Below, one piece after another: positions 31,967 to 40,588 of a stretch of 64,000 nucleotides of DNA; positions within the stretch are counted from its first letter, which is position 1; each line of letters begins with the position of its first letter. Below the pieces are notes generated by a model, which worked only from the letters and a program-made list of their open reading frames with translations, was not told where the DNA came from and searched no databases. A program made the position numbers and the translations under genes. Origin of the DNA: Lysinibacillus_B sp050613145 (lineage in GTDB: Bacteria > Bacillota > Bacilli > Bacillales_A > Planococcaceae); assembly GCF_050613145.1 (NCBI RefSeq), contig NZ_CP192507.1, positions 2,666,001 through 2,730,000 of the forward strand. The letters are read 5' to 3'.

Positions 31967-32553
31967 ATATCAATCAAATCTTTCAACTGTTCAAATGTTT
32001 TATCCCCGATTCCTGTAACATTTTTTAACCCTTCGATTGCCTGAAATTTTCCGTGCTCATCTCGGTGAGCGATGATAGCCTTTGCTTTAGCAGGTCCAAT
32101 TCCAGGGAGCGTTGTCAGTTGCGTTTCATCCGCTGTATTAATATTTACTTTCCCACTGCCAGCACTGGAACTACTAGCACTACTGATAAAATGTTGAATG
32201 TCTAGCTCCGTCTCTTGTCCCTCAAGCGGAATATAAATGACCATTTCGTCTTGCAGCTTTTGTGCGTGATTAATGAGCTGCGCATTCGCACCGTCCACAT
32301 AGCCACCAGCTAGCGTAATGGCATCGACAACGCGATCTGCTTCCGTCAATTCATACACCCCAGGATATTTCACTGCACCTTTCACATCGACTAAAATGCG
32401 CGGTGGTTGCTGTTCTACTTCGATTTCTTCCGCAACGACTTCAATCGGCTCTTGTTCCACTTCAGTAATGAATTCAAACGAGGGTTCTTCCTCTTCTCGT
32501 AAAAATGTAAATGCGATGATACCAGTGACACAAAGAATGCTAGGCAGCAGCAC
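31960..32553 (-). CDS. comEA: Competence DNA receptor ComEA
   Basis: 197 residues counted from a GTG. A membrane anchor (PSILCVTGIIAFTF) is followed by an acidic stretch, a SLBB domain (RILVDVKGAVKYPGVYEL ... ITLAGGYVDGANAQLIN) and a Ser-rich linker. The C-terminal helix-hairpin-helix pair (KVNINTADETQLTTLPGIGPAKAKAI) binds double-stranded DNA. With GTG the protein would start inside its membrane helix. A better beginning is an ATT at 32589, giving a basic MIQNLIAKYGKR head behind AAAGGGTG, so the true start is uncertain. Confidence 0.93.
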   Translation of the reverse strand: MLLPSILCVTGIIAFTFLREEEEPSFEFITEVEQEPIEVVAEEIEVEQQPPRILVDVKGAVKYPGVYELTEADRVVDAITLAGGYVDGANAQLINHAQKLQDEMVIYIPLEGQETELDIQHFISSASSSSAGSGKVNINTADETQLTTLPGIGPAKAKAIIAHRDEHGKFQAIEGLKNVTGIGDKTFEQLKDLIDIK

Positions 32554-32689
32554 TCTTTTCCCATACTTTGCAATTAGATTCTGGATAATACAAACACCCT
32601 TTCATCTAGAAGGCAACATCATATGGAGTCTCTTTTAATATACAAAACATTCCGTCTTTTTAAAAGGGGGAATTGGCTAATTTAGCATT

Positions 32690-32820
32690 ATAAAGTCGCG
32701 GTGTCCGATCATAACAACCAGGCACGAGCATAACCTTGCCTTATCCGGGCAAAAGCACTCGCTATCCGAGCATAAAGCCACCACAAAGCTCCGATTTTAC
32801 AGTCAATCGTTCTGCTACAA
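32690..32820. repeat. Short degenerate repeats upstream of comEA
   Basis: Several TCCGAGCATAA-like units (TCCGATCATAAC, CGAGCATAACC, TCCGGGCAAAA, TCCGAGCATAAA), spaced about 25-30 bp apart, within a 260-bp gene-free gap. No other structure is visible. Confidence 0.45.
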
Positions 32821-32848
32821 GGTGAAAATAAACTGATATAAATAAAAA

Positions 32849-32888
32849 ACGGGGTGTCCAAAAAGTAAAAAACTTTTGGACACCCCTT
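32849..32888 (-). terminator. Terminator of the yqeM operon
   Basis: GGGGTGTCCAAAAAG / CTTTTGGACACCCC stem with poly-T on the minus strand, immediately after the yqeM stop. Confidence 0.88.
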
Positions 32889-32894
32889 TCTCTA

Positions 32895-33632
32895 TTATTT
32901 TACTGCTCGGATAAAAATACGCTCGCTCTCTTCTTCCGGTGCTTCGAATGACCAGTCCGCTGTTACTTGGACTTCTGTAAAGCCTAGTTCCTGTAGCCAC
33001 TTTACATATTGTTCTACGGAAAATGTACGCTGTAAATGTTCCTCGTCAAAACGCTCGTATAAGCCGTTTTCCGTTTCCACAAAGAAACTCATTTGATGAT
33101 AGACGGAGTGTTCATGCTCTGCCGGTTCCGTATGCCAAATATACGTCACACGCCCATCATCATATGTAAACGGACCATCTAAAAAGATTTCGTCCATTTT
33201 AAATAATGAATGCACATCAAAAAACAGTTGCCCACCTTGACGCAATGCCTCATAAGTACGTTTTAATGTCTCGAAAACAGCAACTTCCTCTGTTACATAA
33301 TTAATAGAATCGATTGGAATAATCGCTACATCTAATGCATGAAAACCTTCTAACTCATCCATTGACATTGCAAAATAGGGAATGGCTTTTCCATTTTCTT
33401 GCGCACGTGCTTGTGCAACGGATAACATTTCCTCTGAAAGGTCAATGCCACTCACTTTATACCCTGCGTCATATAGCTTCATTGTTAGCGTACCTGTTCC
33501 ACAGCCGATATCTAATAGTGTCGGATATTCTGTGATTGGTGCATGCAATTGAATCCACTCAACATATTCATCATACGGAATATCGGTCATGAGTTCGTCA
33601 TACACATAGGCAAAACGTTCGTAGCTACTCAT
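32895..33632 (-). CDS. yqeM: Class I SAM-dependent methyltransferase YqeM
   Basis: 245 residues. Methyltransferase motif I is LLDIGCGTGTLTMKL near 40, followed by GIDLSEEMLSVAQ; post-motif VAIIPIDSINYV. The substrate is not known; in Bacillales this gene always ends the yqeG-yqeM cluster with rsfS, which suggests a link to ribosome or tRNA work. The ATG overlaps the rsfS stop by four bases. Confidence 0.9.
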   Translation of the reverse strand: MSSYERFAYVYDELMTDIPYDEYVEWIQLHAPITEYPTLLDIGCGTGTLTMKLYDAGYKVSGIDLSEEMLSVAQARAQENGKAIPYFAMSMDELEGFHALDVAIIPIDSINYVTEEVAVFETLKRTYEALRQGGQLFFDVHSLFKMDEIFLDGPFTYDDGRVTYIWHTEPAEHEHSVYHQMSFFVETENGLYERFDEEHLQRTFSVEQYVKWLQELGFTEVQVTADWSFEAPEEESERIFIRAVK

Positions 33633-33976
33633 TCATTTTCCGGCACTTCTAGCTGAGGTGCGTCTCCCCATAGACGTTCTAAATTGTAGAATCCACGCTC
33701 ATCTTTATGGAACACGTGCGCCACTACATCCCCAAGGTCGACTAAAATCCATCGAGCTGAATCAAACCCTTCCATACGTTTTACTTCGTAGCCGTTCTCT
33801 TCTGCTTTTTCTTGGATTTCACGTGCAATGGCTTGTACTTGACGGTCAGAATTCCCGTGACAGATGATAAAATAATCTGCTAGCAAAGAGATCCCTTGCA
33901 TGTTTAGCACCACGATATCCTCCGCGTGTTTATCGTCTGCTGCTTTATAAGAAATTTGTAATAACGTTTCGTTCAT
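33629..33976 (-). CDS. rsfS: Ribosomal silencing factor RsfS
   Basis: 115 residues, full length. The segments ADYFIICHGNSDRQVQAIA and WILVDLGDVVAHVFHKDERGFYNLERLWGDAP are the RsfS signature. It binds uL14 and keeps 30S and 50S apart in stationary phase. Ribosome binding site GAGGAAC. Overlaps yqeM by ATGA. Confidence 0.97.
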   Translation of the reverse strand: MNETLLQISYKAADDKHAEDIVVLNMQGISLLADYFIICHGNSDRQVQAIAREIQEKAEENGYEVKRMEGFDSARWILVDLGDVVAHVFHKDERGFYNLERLWGDAPQLEVPENE

Positions 33977-33979
33977 ATA

Positions 33980-34543
33980 TTAAAGTTCCTCTCCTAAATA
34001 GTGGTTATAACACTCAATTGATAGCGGATAAATCGTTTGTTCCGTATCGACTAAAAACTTCACAGAATGATAAATGCATGCACGCATTGCTTTTGTTAAG
34101 TCTTCGTTCGCTACTTCACGTAACGCTTCTACCCCATTAAATTTACGATTTGGTTCAATCATATCCGCGATATAAATAATTTGCTCTAATTTGCTCATAT
34201 TTACTCGTCCCGTCGTATGATAACGCATCGCATTTAATACATCTTCATCTTGAATGCCTAGCTCATGTTGTGCACGATAAGCGGCAATGGGGCCATGTAA
34301 AATTTCAGCACCCCATGGAATTAAGTGCTCGTCTAACCCATTGTGACGCACAATATCGCGCATGCCTTCTTCATCTTCAAATTTTGCTACGTCATGTAAA
34401 ATAGCTGCCATTTCAGCTTTTTTAACATCCTCACCATAGCGGTTTGCCAGTGCTATCGCTGTTTCCATGACACCAAGCGTATGAATATAACGCTTTTCTG
34501 GCATTCGTGGACGGATATAATCAAGCAAATGTTCTCGCTCCAT
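33980..34543 (-). CDS. yqeK: HD-domain Ap4A hydrolase YqeK
   Basis: 187 residues. HD-domain metal ligands appear as H in RYIHTLGVMETA, HDVAKF near 50 and the later HGPIAAY and MRYHTTGR His residues. B. subtilis YqeK is a symmetric diadenosine tetraphosphate hydrolase. It overlaps nadD by 23 bases and has its own AAGGAAGG site. Confidence 0.93.
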   Translation of the reverse strand: MEREHLLDYIRPRMPEKRYIHTLGVMETAIALANRYGEDVKKAEMAAILHDVAKFEDEEGMRDIVRHNGLDEHLIPWGAEILHGPIAAYRAQHELGIQDEDVLNAMRYHTTGRVNMSKLEQIIYIADMIEPNRKFNGVEALREVANEDLTKAMRACIYHSVKFLVDTEQTIYPLSIECYNHYLGEEL

Positions 34544-35099
34544 ATAACCCTTCCTTTCGAATAAATGCCTCTACTTGCTCCGGCACTAAATAACGAACCG
34601 TACCGCCACGAGCGAGACGCTCTCTCAGTAAAGTAGATGAAAGGTCGATTTGAGGTGCATCAACCATCGTCATCGGATAATGTGTCGTTCCTTCACTCCC
34701 TGGCCGCTTAAACCCGACAAATTGTACGATGTGTACCAATTGATCAATGCAGTACCATGTGTGAAGAGAATCAATACTATCACCGCCGATGATGAAATAA
34801 AATTGCACATTCGGTTCAGATGTCGTAAGTGCCTGCATCGTATCATATGTATACGATAAACCACCTCGCCTCAGTTCAAACGTTTCCAGTATAAAATACG
34901 GCACGTCAGCAATCGCAAGCGCCACCATTTTCTTTCGCTGTTCGTCTGTTGCCCCGCTCGATTCCTTATGTGGTGGAATGGCATTCGGCATAAAGCGCAC
35001 TTCATCTAACCCTAATGCATGATAAGCTTCATTTGCCATCATTAAATGTCCGATATGCGGTGGATTAAATGTACCACCCAAAATACCGACCTTTTTCAT
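34521..35099 (-). CDS. nadD: Nicotinate-nucleotide adenylyltransferase
   Basis: 192 residues. Nucleotidyltransferase signature GGTFNPPHIGHLMMANEA near residue 8-25, then FMPNAIPPHKE, FIIGGDSIDSLHTWY and the late ISSTxxR-type motif as IDLSSTLLRERL. Makes NaAD from NaMN and ATP in NAD synthesis. It is co-transcribed with yhbY upstream and yqeK downstream. Confidence 0.97.
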   Translation of the reverse strand: MKKVGILGGTFNPPHIGHLMMANEAYHALGLDEVRFMPNAIPPHKESSGATDEQRKKMVALAIADVPYFILETFELRRGGLSYTYDTMQALTTSEPNVQFYFIIGGDSIDSLHTWYCIDQLVHIVQFVGFKRPGSEGTTHYPMTMVDAPQIDLSSTLLRERLARGGTVRYLVPEQVEAFIRKEGLYGARTFA

Positions 35100-35110
35100 C
35101 TAGCCTCACC

Positions 35111-35416
35111 TTACTTTTTATTTGCTTTTGGAAGTATGATTTTTTTATTATTGCGTGATTCTTTATATAGCACGACTGTTAAACCAATTAATTGAACTAA
35201 TTCAGCACGCGTGCCACGGGCTAATTCTTCCGCTACATCCTGTTTGTCTTCTTCACAGTTATCTAAAATACGTACTTTAATTAATTCACGTACTTCTAAT
35301 ACGTCACGTAATTGGCGTAACATCGCATCGTTTACGCCACCTTTCCCCACTTGGAAAATCGGATCTAAATGATGTGCCTCAGCACGTAAAAAACGTTTTT
35401 GTTTACCTGTTAACAT
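35111..35416 (-). CDS. yhbY: RNA-binding protein YhbY (YqeI)
   Basis: 101 residues; a single CRM domain. MLTGKQKRFLRAEAHHLDPIFQVGKGGVND has the conserved GxxG-type loop region (VGKGGV), and LARGTRAELVQLIGLTVVLY forms the last strand. It associates with pre-50S particles. Start is the ATG at 35416 behind TAGGAGG; the frame upstream belongs to the end of aroE. Confidence 0.95.
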   Translation of the reverse strand: MLTGKQKRFLRAEAHHLDPIFQVGKGGVNDAMLRQLRDVLEVRELIKVRILDNCEEDKQDVAEELARGTRAELVQLIGLTVVLYKESRNNKKIILPKANKK

Positions 35417-35421
35417 AAAAA

Positions 35422-36252
35422 TTATTTTCCTCCTAATTGCTCTGTCAGATGAGCAATCATTGCATTTGTATTTGGGGAAGAGCCGAGCCAATGCTCGTAC
35501 GCTATCGCCCCTTGGTGCACGAACATACCAAGTCCGTTCACAATTTTTGCCCCTTTTTCCTCAGCCGCTAGTAAAAAAGGCGTCATTAATGGATTATACA
35601 CAATATCTGCCGCAATTGCGCCTGTCGGGAACTTTTCAAGAGAAAATGGTAAGTCAAAATCCCCTGTTGTCATTCCGGCTGGTGTTGTTTGTACAAAAAT
35701 TTTAAACGTATGAAGCGTACTTTCCGCTTCTTGCATCGATATCGCACGACCTGCTTGCATCTCATCAATAATCGCTTGTGCTTTTGCGACTGTGCGATTG
35801 GCAATTGTAATCTTTGTATAACCTGCTTGTTGAAGCGCAAACGCAATCCCGCGCGCCGCCCCACCAGCACCGATTAACAGCAAAGGCTCATCACGATGGA
35901 TTGTCCCGACCGCTTCTTCTAGCGAACGAACAAAACCTGCCCCATCTGTATTGTAGCCTTTTAATTTGCCTTCTGCTGTACGTACAACGGTATTTACGGC
36001 GCCCATTTTCTCTGCTAACTCGTCTAACTCATCTAAAAATGGAATGATTGTTTGTTTATGGGGAATCGTAACGTTCCAGCCACTTGTGCCAAGTAGCTTA
36101 AACGATGCCACCGCCTGCTCTAAATGTTCAGGTTTCACATGAACGGGAATATAAGCCGCGTCCACACCTGCTTCCATATACCACGCATTATGCATATGTG
36201 GAGATTTAGATTGTGCAATCGGATCTCCAATAACCGCAAACCATTTTTTCAT
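35422..36252 (-). CDS. aroE: Shikimate dehydrogenase
   Basis: 276 residues. N-terminal substrate domain with AVIGDPIAQSKSPHMHNAW and the catalytic Lys/Asp pair in VTIPHKQTIIPFLDEL and NTDGAGFVRSL; NADP-binding loop LLIGAGGAARGIAFAL near 128 with the specificity motif ANRTVAKA. Reduces 3-dehydroshikimate in chorismate synthesis. Its stop is six bases from the yhbY start, so both are in one operon with yqeH upstream. Confidence 0.97.
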   Translation of the reverse strand: MKKWFAVIGDPIAQSKSPHMHNAWYMEAGVDAAYIPVHVKPEHLEQAVASFKLLGTSGWNVTIPHKQTIIPFLDELDELAEKMGAVNTVVRTAEGKLKGYNTDGAGFVRSLEEAVGTIHRDEPLLLIGAGGAARGIAFALQQAGYTKITIANRTVAKAQAIIDEMQAGRAISMQEAESTLHTFKIFVQTTPAGMTTGDFDLPFSLEKFPTGAIAADIVYNPLMTPFLLAAEEKGAKIVNGLGMFVHQGAIAYEHWLGSSPNTNAMIAHLTEQLGGK

Positions 36253-36291
36253 CTACACTCATCCTTTTCACATGACTTATACAACTTGCAT

Positions 36292-37395
36292 TTAAATTAA
36301 CGACGGGCGAATGAATACTTGTACTCCTTTTGGTGCATAAGCGGCAACAACAACATTAGAATGTTGCACCGTGATCCAGCCAAGCCCAGAGAATACAACG
36401 TCTGTTTTCCCCTCTTTAATCGAAAATTCATGGCGAACAAGCTCTGGTAATTGATCGATATGCTGTGCTGTCGGTGGCGCTAAAAGCTCTCCCTTATGCT
36501 CTGCATATAAATTATCTGCCTTTTCAAGCTTTGTTCGGTGAATTGGTAAATCATTCGCTACATGTACTGTAAATGCCGAACGCTCTCCCTTTACAAAATC
36601 AAAACGGGCAAGTGCACCGATAAATAATGTTTGTCCCTCATTTTGCTGATACACTTTTGGTTTAATTTCTTTTTTCGGCATAATATATTTTAACTCAGAC
36701 GCATCTAAGTAATGGGCCATTTGATGATGGTTAATAATCCCCGGTGTATCATACAGCGCTGACCCATCATCAAGCGGAATTTCAATCATATCAAGCGTTG
36801 TGCCTGGGAAATGAGACGTCGTAATCACTTCACCCTCCCCTGTAGCACGCTTAATAATGCGGTTAATAAATGTGGATTTCCCAACATTCGTACAGCCTAC
36901 AACAAATACATCTTTCCCGTTACGATGAGACTCAATCGCATCGACAACTTCAGCCATCCCTTTGCCTTTATGCGCTGAGACAAGCATAACATCTACTGGA
37001 TTTAAACCAAGCGCCTTCGCTTCACGTTTTAACCAGTTAATCACTTTGTTTGTTTTCACTGATTTCGGCAATAAGTCTGCCTTATTCGCAACAAGCAATA
37101 CAGGATTTTTCCCTACAAAGCGGTGAAGTCCCGGTAACCAACTACCGTTAAAGTCAAAAATATCTACAATTTTTACGATTAAGCCTTCTTGCTGTCCAAG
37201 GCCGTTTAAAATGCGTAAAAAATCGTCATCCGTTAAGCTAACTGGTTGAATTTCATTATAATTTTTCAAACGAAAACAGCGTTGACAAATAACTGTTTCT
37301 TTTTCTAGGGATGAGACAGGCGCATACCCTACCGCCGTTTTATCTTCTGTTTGAATTACTGCTCCACAGCCAATACAATTTGGCATTTCGTTCAT
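36292..37395 (-). CDS. yqeH: Ribosome biogenesis GTPase YqeH
   Basis: 367 residues, a circularly permuted GTPase. An N-terminal treble-clef zinc finger (CIGCG ... CQRC) is followed by G4 (NKADLLPK) and G5, then G1 (GCTNVGKSTFINRI near 165) and G3 (DTPGI near 215), which is the permuted order. Required for 30S assembly. ATG follows TAAGGAGG. Confidence 0.97.
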   Translation of the reverse strand: MNEMPNCIGCGAVIQTEDKTAVGYAPVSSLEKETVICQRCFRLKNYNEIQPVSLTDDDFLRILNGLGQQEGLIVKIVDIFDFNGSWLPGLHRFVGKNPVLLVANKADLLPKSVKTNKVINWLKREAKALGLNPVDVMLVSAHKGKGMAEVVDAIESHRNGKDVFVVGCTNVGKSTFINRIIKRATGEGEVITTSHFPGTTLDMIEIPLDDGSALYDTPGIINHHQMAHYLDASELKYIMPKKEIKPKVYQQNEGQTLFIGALARFDFVKGERSAFTVHVANDLPIHRTKLEKADNLYAEHKGELLAPPTAQHIDQLPELVRHEFSIKEGKTDVVFSGLGWITVQHSNVVVAAYAPKGVQVFIRPSLI

Positions 37396-37485
37396 TATTG
37401 TAAATCCTCCTTAGTAACACACATCTTGTGCCAAATAGCGCAAAATGGTGTCCTCACTTATGGAAAAATAACAAGACACCGCTTC

Positions 37486-38001
37486 TTATTGATCCCAAGT
37501 TTTAATCCCTTTTCGTTTTAAATCATTAAACACACGACGCTCCACAAAGCGATTAAAGCGCGTAACAAAGCCATCCGACTGAGCAACCGGACGGACTAAA
37601 ATCGTGTACAGTTTTTGACGTTTCGCACCCATGACATCTGTTAATAGTTGATCGCCTACCATTACGACTTCTTCACGCTTTAACTTTAAGCTTACGAGTG
37701 CTTGGTAAAAGCCACTGCCTAGTGGTTTTTTCGCTCGATGAATATACGGAATACCTAAAGGTTCCGCAAAGCTTTTTACACGTTCCTCGTTATTATTGGA
37801 TGCAATAATAATACGAATACCTGCCTCCTGCATCATTTTAAACCACGCTGCAAGTTCTTCTGTCGCGTCGGCACGATCCCACTCGACTAGTGTATTATCT
37901 AAATCTGTAATCACGCCGCGTATTCCTTGTGCTTTTAGCTTTTCAGGTGTTATTTCGTATACTGTCGATACAAATTCATCTGGCAATAAGAAATTATACA
38001 A
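37486..38001 (-). CDS. yqeG: YqeG family HAD-IIIA phosphatase
   Basis: 171 residues beginning at a TTG behind AAGGGAGA, which matches the N-terminus of B. subtilis YqeG (xxFLLPDEF). An ATG eleven codons upstream overlaps the psd stop but lacks a binding site. The HAD motif is VITDLDNTLVEWDR with both Asp residues, IIASNNNEER is motif II and VMVGDQLLTDVMGA carries the late acidic pair. The family is related to Gep4-type phosphatidylglycerophosphate phosphatases, and its position next to psd would fit a lipid role; the substrate is not proven. Confidence 0.9.
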   Translation of the reverse strand: MYNFLLPDEFVSTVYEITPEKLKAQGIRGVITDLDNTLVEWDRADATEELAAWFKMMQEAGIRIIIASNNNEERVKSFAEPLGIPYIHRAKKPLGSGFYQALVSLKLKREEVVMVGDQLLTDVMGAKRQKLYTILVRPVAQSDGFVTRFNRFVERRVFNDLKRKGIKTWDQ

Positions 38002-38033
38002 ACCAAAATCTCCCTTACGTTCATAATTTAACA

Positions 38034-38816
38034 TTATAACATATTTGCAAACGCTTCACCCATACGAATAGGATAGCCTTGTACAACATTTTCATGAAAC
38101 TCAATTGCATTTTCTTCAAATAACATGACAACTGTTGAACCAAATGTAAAATACCCAACCTCTTCGCCCTTTGTCCAAACGTCCGTTGTATTGGTTAACT
38201 GAATCGAATTGACAAACGTAGCACCCACTTTAATGAATGCTGCTTGGCGATGCGGTGAATATGCAAGCTCACTAATCATACGATAATTATGGCTAATCGG
38301 TTTCTTGCCGTATGTTAAACCAAGTCGATTGACCGGATACGATTTTTGTCCTAACACATATTGCCGTACTACTTCCGCATCAATTGGGCTATGCATACGA
38401 TGATAATCAGCTGGACTTAAGTAAAACACAATATATTTTCCGTCTCGGTAGTTCGCTGCCCTTTGTTCACTGCCAAGTAAATCGACGAGCGAATAAGGTT
38501 TATTTTTTACCGTTAATGTCATACTATCAATAATATCACCAAACGCCTCAATTTTTGCATCGACAGGACTCGCAAATACCGTTGCTCCTTGCGCAACCGG
38601 ACGTGCGTCTAGCTTTAATGAACGCGTAAAAAAATCATGCAGATTTGTAAAACTCTCTATATTTTTTGAAACCTCATCTATGTTAATCTCGTATACTTTA
38701 CTGTAGCTACGAATAAGCTTTTTACTATATGGTGATGTTGCAATTTTTTTCAAGAAGGCTGAGCTGCCTCTGCCGTTGGTAAGTTCAATCATCCCTTGAT
38801 AAATTCTTTCTTTCAT
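38034..38816 (-). CDS. psd: Phosphatidylserine decarboxylase proenzyme
   Basis: 260 residues. The self-cleavage motif near the C-terminus is FGSTVV (LGST in many homologues), where Ser becomes the pyruvoyl group. The catalytic His motif YHRMHSPIDAEV and VFASPVDAKI are visible. It makes phosphatidylethanolamine from phosphatidylserine at the membrane. It is divergent from pssA, which makes its substrate. It overlaps the extended yqeG frame as TAATG. Confidence 0.96.
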   Translation of the reverse strand: MKERIYQGMIELTNGRGSSAFLKKIATSPYSKKLIRSYSKVYEINIDEVSKNIESFTNLHDFFTRSLKLDARPVAQGATVFASPVDAKIEAFGDIIDSMTLTVKNKPYSLVDLLGSEQRAANYRDGKYIVFYLSPADYHRMHSPIDAEVVRQYVLGQKSYPVNRLGLTYGKKPISHNYRMISELAYSPHRQAAFIKVGATFVNSIQLTNTTDVWTKGEEVGYFTFGSTVVMLFEENAIEFHENVVQGYPIRMGEAFANML

Positions 38817-38968
38817 CCAAGTACCCCCATGATATAATAAAAAGTAATTATAAATGTTATTTCATGTGATGAAAAGTCGTTTTCTTATAATTGATAGAGA
38901 ACCGCTTTCCATCTGCATTCATTTCAGAGTATAATAAAATAATAGTAAAGTGCAAAGGAGTGCTTCCT

Positions 38969-39508
38969 ATGTTTCTTCTCCATAAGGTCGATGTCACCTT
39001 GAAGAAAATTAAATCGAACGCCGCCAATTTAATTACAATATTAAACATGTCGTTTGGTGGAGCTGCCATTATGGCCACATTAAACGAGTTGTATAGCTAT
39101 AGTGTTTTATTTATTTTTATTGCCGCGTTTTTAGACCGCTACGATGGCAAAGTAGCAAGAAAATATAATCAAGAATCCGAATTAGGGAAACAGCTTGATT
39201 CGATGGGCGATATTATATCTTTCGGTGTAGCCCCAGCGCTGTTAATGTATGAAATTGCGTTAATGGATTTTGGTGTTGCCGGGATGTTTATGGCGATTCT
39301 ATACATCGCTTGTGGTGCGCTTCGCTTAGCTCGCTTTAACGTAATGGAATCGACTGGTTATTTTGTCGGTTTACCTATTACCGCTGCTGGTACACTGCTT
39401 ACCTTTTCATTCTTCTTTGCGCATGTTGTGTCACCGGTCTTTTACATGTTTTTCTTCCCGGTTTTAGCTATCCTAATGATTAGTACATTCACATTAAAGA
39501 AAGTCTAA
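38969..39508 (+). CDS. pssA: CDP-diacylglycerol--serine O-phosphatidyltransferase
   Basis: 179 residues with several membrane helices and the CDP-alcohol phosphatidyltransferase motif DRYDGKVARKYNQESELGKQLDSMGD (DG..AR..G..LD form) near residue 55-80. Makes phosphatidylserine from CDP-diacylglycerol and serine. The ATG at 38969 follows AAAGGAG; an upstream in-frame ATG lies in the promoter area. Divergent from psd, so the two consecutive lipid steps share one control region. Confidence 0.96.
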   Translation: MFLLHKVDVTLKKIKSNAANLITILNMSFGGAAIMATLNELYSYSVLFIFIAAFLDRYDGKVARKYNQESELGKQLDSMGDIISFGVAPALLMYEIALMDFGVAGMFMAILYIACGALRLARFNVMESTGYFVGLPITAAGTLLTFSFFFAHVVSPVFYMFFFPVLAILMISTFTLKKV

Positions 39509-39513
39509 TATGA

Positions 39514-39595
39514 GGAGGTGTCCAGAAAGCGAAAACTTTCCGAACACCATCCTTGTCGCAAAAAGCCGTCTTAAATTGTCTTTTAGACGGCTTCT
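39514..39595 (+). terminator. Two hairpins between pssA and sigK
   Basis: GGTGTCCAGAAAG / CTTTCCGAACACC (39516-39548) and AAGCCGTCTTAAA / TTTAGACGGCTT (39564-39593) with TCTTTCATTTT after it. The first resembles the yqeM operon terminator. Confidence 0.75.
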
Positions 39596-39640
39596 TTCAT
39601 TTTACGCCACCTTTCGACATATACTGAAAAAAAGGAAAGG

Positions 39641-40345
39641 ATGGCTGTTGTGGGCATCATGCTTTCACTTCTTCAGCTGTGGCTAGACTTCCCTTCACTT
39701 GTTGGTTATTTAAAGGGGCAGGCGTTTTCTAAACCGCTCACACGCGAAGAAGAACAGCAAGTACTTGAACGGTTTTTAGCAGGCGACGAGCAAGCACGTC
39801 TCGAATTAATCGAACGCAATATGCGACTTGTTGCGCACGTTGTAAAAAAATTCCACCCACCACATGAGCAATTAGATGACTATATTTCAATCGGTACAAT
39901 TGGCTTAATGAAAGCCGTAGCCAGTTTTACGCCAAACAAAAAAACACGGCTTGCCACTTATGCTGCACGTTGTATCGAAAATGAGATTTTAATGCATTTA
40001 CGTGCGCAAAAAAAAGTACAAAAAGATGTGTCTTTATTTGAGCCTATTGGTGTAGATAAAGACGGGCAAGCATTGCAAATTCGAGATTTACTTCAATTCG
40101 ATGAAAAACCAACGATTGAACAAATTGAAGAACGCGAACGTCATCAACAACTATATAAATATTTGCAAGTATTGGATGCACGAGAACTTGAAATTATTAA
40201 GTTACGTTACGGGTTAAACAACGTCAAACCGTTAACACAAAAGGAAATTGCTAATCAGCTTTCTATTTCAAGAAGCTATGTATCTCGTATTGAAAAAAGA
40301 GCACTTGTCAAACTATATCAACAATTCAAGCATCAACAAACCTAA
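39641..40345 (+). CDS. sigK: Sporulation sigma factor SigK
   Basis: 234 residues. An N-terminal hydrophobic prosequence (about 20 residues: MLSLLQLWLDFPSLVGYLKG) fits pro-SigK, removed by SpoIVFB in the mother cell. Region 2 (RNMRLVAHVVKKFHPP ... DDYISIGTIGLMKAV ... RLATYAARCIENEILMHLR) and region 4 (QKEIANQLSISRSYVSRIEKRALVKLYQ) follow. Unlike in B. subtilis, no skin element interrupts it. Start could be the ATG at 39641 or the GTG at 39650; AAAGGAAAGG lies in front. Confidence 0.95.
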   Translation: MAVVGIMLSLLQLWLDFPSLVGYLKGQAFSKPLTREEEQQVLERFLAGDEQARLELIERNMRLVAHVVKKFHPPHEQLDDYISIGTIGLMKAVASFTPNKKTRLATYAARCIENEILMHLRAQKKVQKDVSLFEPIGVDKDGQALQIRDLLQFDEKPTIEQIEERERHQQLYKYLQVLDARELEIIKLRYGLNNVKPLTQKEIANQLSISRSYVSRIEKRALVKLYQQFKHQQT

Positions 40346-40384
40346 AAAGCGCATTTAAAGCTTTGGCTTTAAACGCGCTTTTTT
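40346..40384. terminator. sigK terminator
   Basis: AAAGCGCATTTAAAGC / GCTTTAAACGCGCTTT stem followed by T-run; convergent with the small minus-strand gene. Confidence 0.88.
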
Positions 40385-40471
40385 TTAATATTTATTTTCT
40401 ACTACATCTGCCGTAATGAGTAACATCAGTACGGCTGTAATACCCATTGCTATTGTCATTAAAAAAACCAT
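40385..40471 (-). CDS. 28-residue single-helix membrane microprotein
   Basis: Minus strand ATG with a strong GGAGGAGG site eight bases in front and a TAA after 28 codons. The product (MVFLMTIAMGITAVLMLLIT, then ADVVENKY) is a single membrane helix with a short acidic tail. The sigK terminator hairpin follows. Very short genes of this type are common in Bacilli; function unknown. A chance occurrence is possible, but the binding site and composition favour a gene. Confidence 0.6.
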   Translation of the reverse strand: MVFLMTIAMGITAVLMLLITADVVENKY

Positions 40472-40588
40472 GCTTTATGCCTCCTCCACGCACTGATTTT
40501 ATCCCGCTTTATGGCGCAGTAATTGATATCATCGTATCATGTCAGAGAAAAAAAGACTGTGAGTTTTTTAACACTTTACGCTTCTTAC

